Below are positions 59,806 through 64,000 of a stretch of 64,000 bases of DNA, piece by piece. Every line of letters starts with the position of its first letter. The stretch's first letter is position 1. The notes under the pieces are model-generated. The model made no database searches, was not told where the DNA came from, and saw only the letters and a program-made list of their open reading frames with translations. A program made the position numbers and the translations under genes. The stretch is from Batkoa obscura (lineage: Eukaryota > Entomophthoromycota > Entomophthoromycetes > Entomophthorales > Batkoaceae). The DNA is taken from NCBI GenBank assembly GCA_030770535.1, contig JASVEC010000064.1, positions 62,001 through 126,000 on the forward strand, in the 5' to 3' direction.

Positions 59806-60867
59806 ATATGTTTAAAGAAATTCATAAAATAAATAGTAGTTTGAATGTTAATCTTAATTTTTTTGCTGACCATCATGGGAAAAGTATAGTTGATGGACAT
59901 ATTGGAAATCTTTCAAAATGGAAAAGTAGTTTTGAAGTGTTAGGTAAAATAGGAATATCGAATATCAATCAATTAATTTCAAGATTTGAGACTTTTATTT
60001 GCGAGCATAATAAAATTAATAACTTGACTGTTAATAATGGGAAAACAGATATAATTTTTAAAAAGTATGAAAGAAACAAAAATACAAAAAGAATAATAGA
60101 GATCCAAGTCATTAAAGAAGTGTTTACACTTTATTAAACATAACAATAAACTACATTGTTATCCAGTATCTGATACATCAAAAAGAGCGATATAGCTACA
60201 ATTAGAGTTATAAAGTCTATAGAAAATAGAAAAATTAAAAGATCGATCCCAGCTTACCCTACGAAGATAACACAGAGAATTTAAAATTTTTGATATTTAC
60301 TAAGTAAGTAGTTTGTTGAATGAGAGAAATATATTAAGTGTTAAGATTACTTAAGTTGTTAAGTAGCTAAGTTAATAAATAATCAAAGAACAAGTAATTG
60401 TAATAATATGTAAAAACTATTATTACTTGTACTATATAGGGATGGTTAATTATAGTTTTGGGGCTAACCACTCCCTCCCATCCAGCTATTTATTAACTTG
60501 GCAATATATTAATAATGTAATTATAGCATTAAAATAGATTATTTATTTAATAACAAATCTACAATGTTGGTTATAAAGCCAGTCGATAATAAACATTTCT
60601 CAATAAAGTTTTATAAGAATATATATTTAATATCTAGTAGAAATTCATCTAATTTACAGTATAAACTATAATAGAATGATCTAGAACTGCGTTCGGGGGT
60701 ACTTTTGTTTTAATAAAAGATGTGATTTTATAGAATTTTAAGTGAAGTTTTTAAAATACAAAATTTTTCAAAAATTGGATAAAATAATGAAACTAATCCA
60801 GACAACCCCATATACTAGACATATACATTATACAAATCTGTTTTTACTATATTTCTAAATTACTTGG

Positions 60868-61297
60868 TACGAAACCTAGTACTTCAGTAATTGGAGTTAA
60901 AGGCAGTTCTTGCTTGATTAATTGGTTATAAGCCAAAAGGTCCGAATTTCTGTAATTAAAATGGACTATAGATTATGTAAAACAAATAGAATAAGCAATA
61001 CTATTGTAAAATTTATATAAAATACTTTTAAAAAGTTAATGGCTTTAGTAAAAATATAATATCAGGGAATAACTCAATTAAAAAACCTCAAGTTATTATC
61101 TTAAAGAATTTTTTTATACTTTAATGAGCATAAATATCAAAATAAAAGGATAATTTCTTTGCAGTGTGAAGTGAGAAATTCCTGTAGCAAATTAAAATAA
61201 AAGACCCTGAATTAATTATGGCTCAACTTGAGAATATAATGGCCTAAGTGATTACTATGTTATAATCAATCATAAAGCTGATGAAATATTATTTCAT
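60868..61297 (+). repeat. Old LTR-like repeat L6, diverged
   Basis: Same order of words as L1 (for example TATCAGGGAATAACTCAATT, CAAGTTATTATCTTAAAG, GTGATTACTATGTTATAATC) but far more changes, so much older. Ends near ATTATTTCA. Confidence 0.6.
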
Positions 61298-61303
61298 ATT
61301 TTA

Positions 61304-61352
61304 TGGAGATGTGTTTTTTTGTTTAGGAATTTTACTAATAGTTTTTATTATA
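61304..61352 (+). repeat. Half of a foldback MITE
   Basis: GGAGATGTGTTTTTTTGTTTAGGAATTTTACTAATAG, stopping near the centre of symmetry. Confidence 0.55.
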
Positions 61353-61709
61353 CACAATAATAGATATATATTTTATTTAATATGCTTTATATTATTACAT
61401 AGTACCAGTTTTAAATCCTTTTATTTAATTTAAAAAAAAATAATATTGTTAATTTTTTTTAATAACAATGGATCATTATATTACCAAAAATTATCTTTTT
61501 ATGTCAATTACTTTTGATTTATAATAAAAGAAATAAAGCAAAAATTTAATTAAGGTTAAATATTTTATCAGGATAAAAGATGATTTATTTTGTGCCAGAT
61601 GTAATTTAGTAACACCAACTATTACATATAAAAAATAAATTAAAGATGTTAAGATTTCTTATTTTTTTTGAGTTACTTGGGTTTGTTATTACTCATTTAA
61701 GCTTATAGC
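61353..61709. other. Spacer at right end of second island
   Basis: AT-rich; no genes recognised. Confidence 0.35.
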
Positions 61710-61713
61710 ATAT

Positions 61714-61812
61714 GGGGATGTTTTTTTTGGCTTCATTATTTTTTCCATCTTTTAAGCGCTATTTGGGTAGAAAAATTGTTAGCAAAATTCTCAAATACAA
61801 AAATACATCCCC
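61714..61812 (-). repeat. Foldback MITE copy, target duplication ATAT
   Basis: GGGGATGTTTTTTTTGGCTTC... to ...CATCCCC, ATAT on both sides. Confidence 0.9.
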
Positions 61813-61816
61813 ATAT

Positions 61817-61908
61817 GGAGATGTATTTTTTGTTCAAGAATTCTACTAACAATTTTCCGCTCAAATAGTACTTAAAGATAGAAAAAGTAACAAAACAAAA
61901 AAAACCCT
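61817..61908 (+). repeat. Foldback MITE copy, adjoining the previous one
   Basis: GGAGATGTATTTTTTG... to ...AAAAAACCCT. It shares the single ATAT (61813-61816) with its neighbour in opposite orientation. Confidence 0.8.
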
Positions 61909-63064
61909 GTGTTTTATTTTTAGCTTAACTATTATTATGTTTATAATTTAATAAACATTTGATAAACATGTTTTCAAATTGTTAGTTTTAAAAATAAAAC
62001 ATATAAATTGATTTGTGAGTTTAATTTAAAAAACAAAATTACAATTCAAATAATGATCTAGCTATATATCCTTTTAAAAGTACTAAAGTAACCACTTTAT
62101 AGTTGTACTATCAATTCCATTCGTGTATTGAAGAGGTCAACTTAAATCGAAATTTGATTCTAAAGCCAACTAATAAGTTTAGAATCAATAAAATTTCCCA
62201 CAATCTTTTCAATCCAGCAGTATAAATATCATTTTTTTCTCATCTTTCTCTTCTTTGAGTTTCAAATTCAACTTTCTAGTTTTTATCTTATTGAAAGTAA
62301 ATATGGGAGATATACAGCGAACCACTTGAACGGAATGGTTTTTTTTATAAAGAGTTGGAAAAAAAGCTAAATTTTCATACTTTTTTTTGAAAAATGTGGA
62401 CTAAGTTGGTATTGTTGTAATGTCTTTAGAAGGTTGGAAGAGAGATTAAGGAGTTTGTTTACATAATAAAGTGAAAGCTTGAACCGGCGTTTGAGTGGAA
62501 GCTTATCAAACCTGCTAGAGCCCTTGAAAAAGGGGGAAAGCGGGTTATCTTTTTTAATAATTTTGATTGAGAGAACTAAATATGGTCCTGGAGTCAAGGT
62601 ACTGAATTAAAAAACTACTTAAAAAGACTATTTAGTTAAATAATCAAGTGTCATACTTGATATAACTTCATCTTGTATAGTTGCTTTATAATTTCGTATA
62701 TAAGTGAATGAAAGTTTATTTGTTGCGATTTGAAATTGAAATACTAAATAAAGCCAAACTGGCAATATGTTATGCTTTATTAATCTAGTTAAAGGTGATT
62801 GACAGATAATTTTTATACTAGGAGGGATGATATGAGTCTATTATCATTCTTTTCTAAACTGTTAAATAGAAATGTTTTTGATTAAATAAATAAAATGACT
62901 TTTAATTTCTTGATATAATTAATAAAGATTGTATATGGATAAAGAATAATTGATCATAAATGGGTATAGAATATAGAGCATTGGTTTAATTTTATTCCGA
63001 TTATAAAATCCTTATTTTGTTAGTAATTAAATTATAACTTATAAGTTATAATATAAAGATATTT
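61909..63064. other. Spacer before the deubiquitinase gene
   Basis: A T-rich, CTC-rich stretch (TTTTTTCTCATCTTTCTC, 62233-62250) followed by ATGGGAGATATACAGCG at 62303 looks like a gene start, but the frame closes after eight codons. No longer gene was found; a lost or unspliced exon is possible. Minus-strand frame 62597-62367 has no recognisable features. Confidence 0.35.
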
Positions 63065-63260
63065 TGTTATTTCAACGTTTATCCAGTGTTTTTCAAATTT
63101 TTGCTCAATAAAAAGTGAACAAAACACTGAGACTTAAAAACCTCGTTATTTTTATTAAAAACTACCTTTAATATCATCTTACTCCATCGTCTATTTTACT
63201 CAATTAAACAAAGGTTATAAGATCACCAGAATATCATGTATATACTGCTTATAGCATACA
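63065..63260 (-). repeat. Possible short LTR relic next to a purine tract
   Basis: Fossil candidate. On the minus strand a purine run TTGAGGGGG is followed directly by TGTATGCTATAAGC, and a TG...CA unit of about 196 bp can be drawn to AAATAACA at 63065. The internal side would lie to the right, where only 200 bp precede a host gene, so it is at best a fragment. Weak evidence. Confidence 0.3.
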
Positions 63261-63471
63261 CCCCCTCAAAATTTTAGCTATATCATTTCCTAAGTTCTTA
63301 TTGTCATTTTAATTGTCATTCTAACAAACTATGTAATACCAAATGCTTAAATTCTCCCCACCAATAAAAATCTGTGTACTAAGCTTCAAGCTATAAAAGT
63401 GACTATAATCTATAGTTTATACTTTACTAAACAAAGATACTTGAAACTATCTATAAGAAAAAGAAAAGAAA

Positions 63472-64000
63472 ATGTCCACCTGTCCGCATATAGCGAATAC
63501 TGAATTTAAAATAGCTAATCCCAATTTGGATTATTATCCAGAAGAATGTTATTATTGTTTTGATGATCAGGTAAGCATATATTTTCATTTATATTTTAAT
63601 ATTCATTTCCATATCCATTAACTATTATAAAAATCAAATTTCATAACTGATCAATTTCAAATCAAATATCAGGACACTCCGCCTGGTGTTTCCGTATGTC
63701 TCAGTTGTTTATTTGTTGGTTGTGAAGGAGATGGGGAAAATGGAGAACGTATGAAACATAGTGAGTTGCATAAAATGAAATATCCCTCACATAATATCGT
63801 GTTAAGTATTAAAAGAAACACAATTGAAAAAGAAGGGAGTAGAGTAAGTTTTAAATTATTAATTTAAAATAAAAAAGTGTTAATTTATGGGTTTATTTAG
63901 GATGAAGAAGGAGCACCAAGCCCTAAATTAACAAAATTGGAGATTGTTGATGAAGAGCATAAAGTTGACTATCAGATGATTTATCAGCCTAAATGTTTAG
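63472..64000 (+). CDS. UBP14: Ubiquitin C-terminal hydrolase, UBP14/USP5 type (cut by right edge)
   Basis: Exons 63472-63570, 63673-63843 and 63901 to the edge keep one frame. USP5/Ubp14 disassembles free polyubiquitin chains in the cytosol and nucleus. The visible part is the first zinc-finger UBP module: STCPHIANTEF, then PEECYYCFDDQ and VSVCLSCLFVGCEG, with Cys/His ligands in the family's order and HKMKYPSHNIVLSIKR closing the fold. The next exon (KLTKLEIVDEEHKVDY) matches the linker toward the second, canonical UBP finger. The catalytic domain lies beyond the window. The A-rich leader (AAGAAAAAGAAAAGAAA) sits directly before the ATG. Confidence 0.88.

Larger units (their letters stand above)
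58031..60809 (+). mobile_element. T5: T copy with three MITE insertions, 2779 bp
   Basis: Ends GGGGTTGTCCGAATCGG and ...CCAGACAACCCC. The leader carries the AAAAT tract and ATG at 58343. The transposase is broken soon after (ATATAG within the first 25 codons), by MITEs at 58789, 59486 and 59707, and by later small changes. At the RDKAVARS site it keeps the frame, like T1 and unlike T2-T4. Conserved blocks CNICTQYTVRKKLFENK, DFKQNMEIGTRPDSINLDH, IWADTGNHF and DHHGKSIVDGHIGNL are readable. Flanks (ATATT, ATAT) are close to a 4-bp duplication with one extra T on the left. Confidence 0.85.

Noticed and set aside
8825-61383. Short frames inside the MITEs (for example VKFLNTKIHPH, SGKIVSKILKHKNTSP)
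   Set aside because: They come from the palindromic repeat itself, appear in both orientations, and are interrupted in most copies. No protein is implied.

Overview
The window looks like nuclear DNA of an AT-rich, intron-bearing fungus. Evidence is the gene set (an Fpk1/Nrc-2 type kinase with a DFD motif, a Bre4/ArAE_2_N membrane protein, Rae1/Gle2, gamma-tubulin complex protein 3, a three-KH Rnc1/Pbp2-type protein, a stand-alone UDP-glucose 4-epimerase and a class 3 lipase), short GT..AG introns of about 40 to 130 nt, and asparagine runs encoded by ATT/AAT repeats. An early-diverging fungal lineage is a reasonable guess, but the species cannot be fixed from the sequence alone.

Layout. 1-22.2 kb is mostly genic: the end of a membrane-protein gene, an unrecognised conserved-looking gene, a CENP-H-like coiled-coil gene, GCP3 (minus), mitochondrial-type adenylate kinase, secreted lipase (minus), an AGC kinase with 14 exons, a broken unrecognised gene, an F-box gene, a KH-domain gene and GAL10/galE (minus). 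Only three single 100-bp foldback repeats interrupt it. 22.7-31.8 kb is a transposon island. 32.3-39.3 kb holds three host genes: RPL38, a Rae1/Gle2 WD40 gene and a large Bre4-type gene (minus). 39.8-61.9 kb is a second, larger transposon island. At 63.5 kb a UBP14/USP5 deubiquitinase gene begins and runs off the right edge.

The islands are built from three repeat families. (1) A 2.5-kb DDE transposon, here called T, has ends starting GGGG, a 4-bp target duplication and one transposase of about 566 residues with motifs DFKQN, WADTGNHF and HGKSIVDGHFG. There are at least seven recognisable copies plus older remnants, and none is intact. (2) A foldback MITE of about 98 bp has some 35 copies. 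It also ends in GGGG/CCCC and also makes a 4-bp target duplication (ATAT, ATTT, ACAT, AAAT, ATAC). It often inserts into T copies at the same ATAT sites. (3) A 464-bp TG...CA repeat with 4-bp target duplications looks like solo LTRs. Two inverted copies of it appear to have recombined and flipped a 1.9-kb segment.

The most interesting system is the T plus MITE pair. Shared end bases and duplication length suggest cross-mobilisation. Several T copies share the same one-base deletion in the transposase, so they spread or were duplicated after losing function. A 4-kb block (47.2-51.1 kb) inside the second island has no recognised genes or elements and stands apart.
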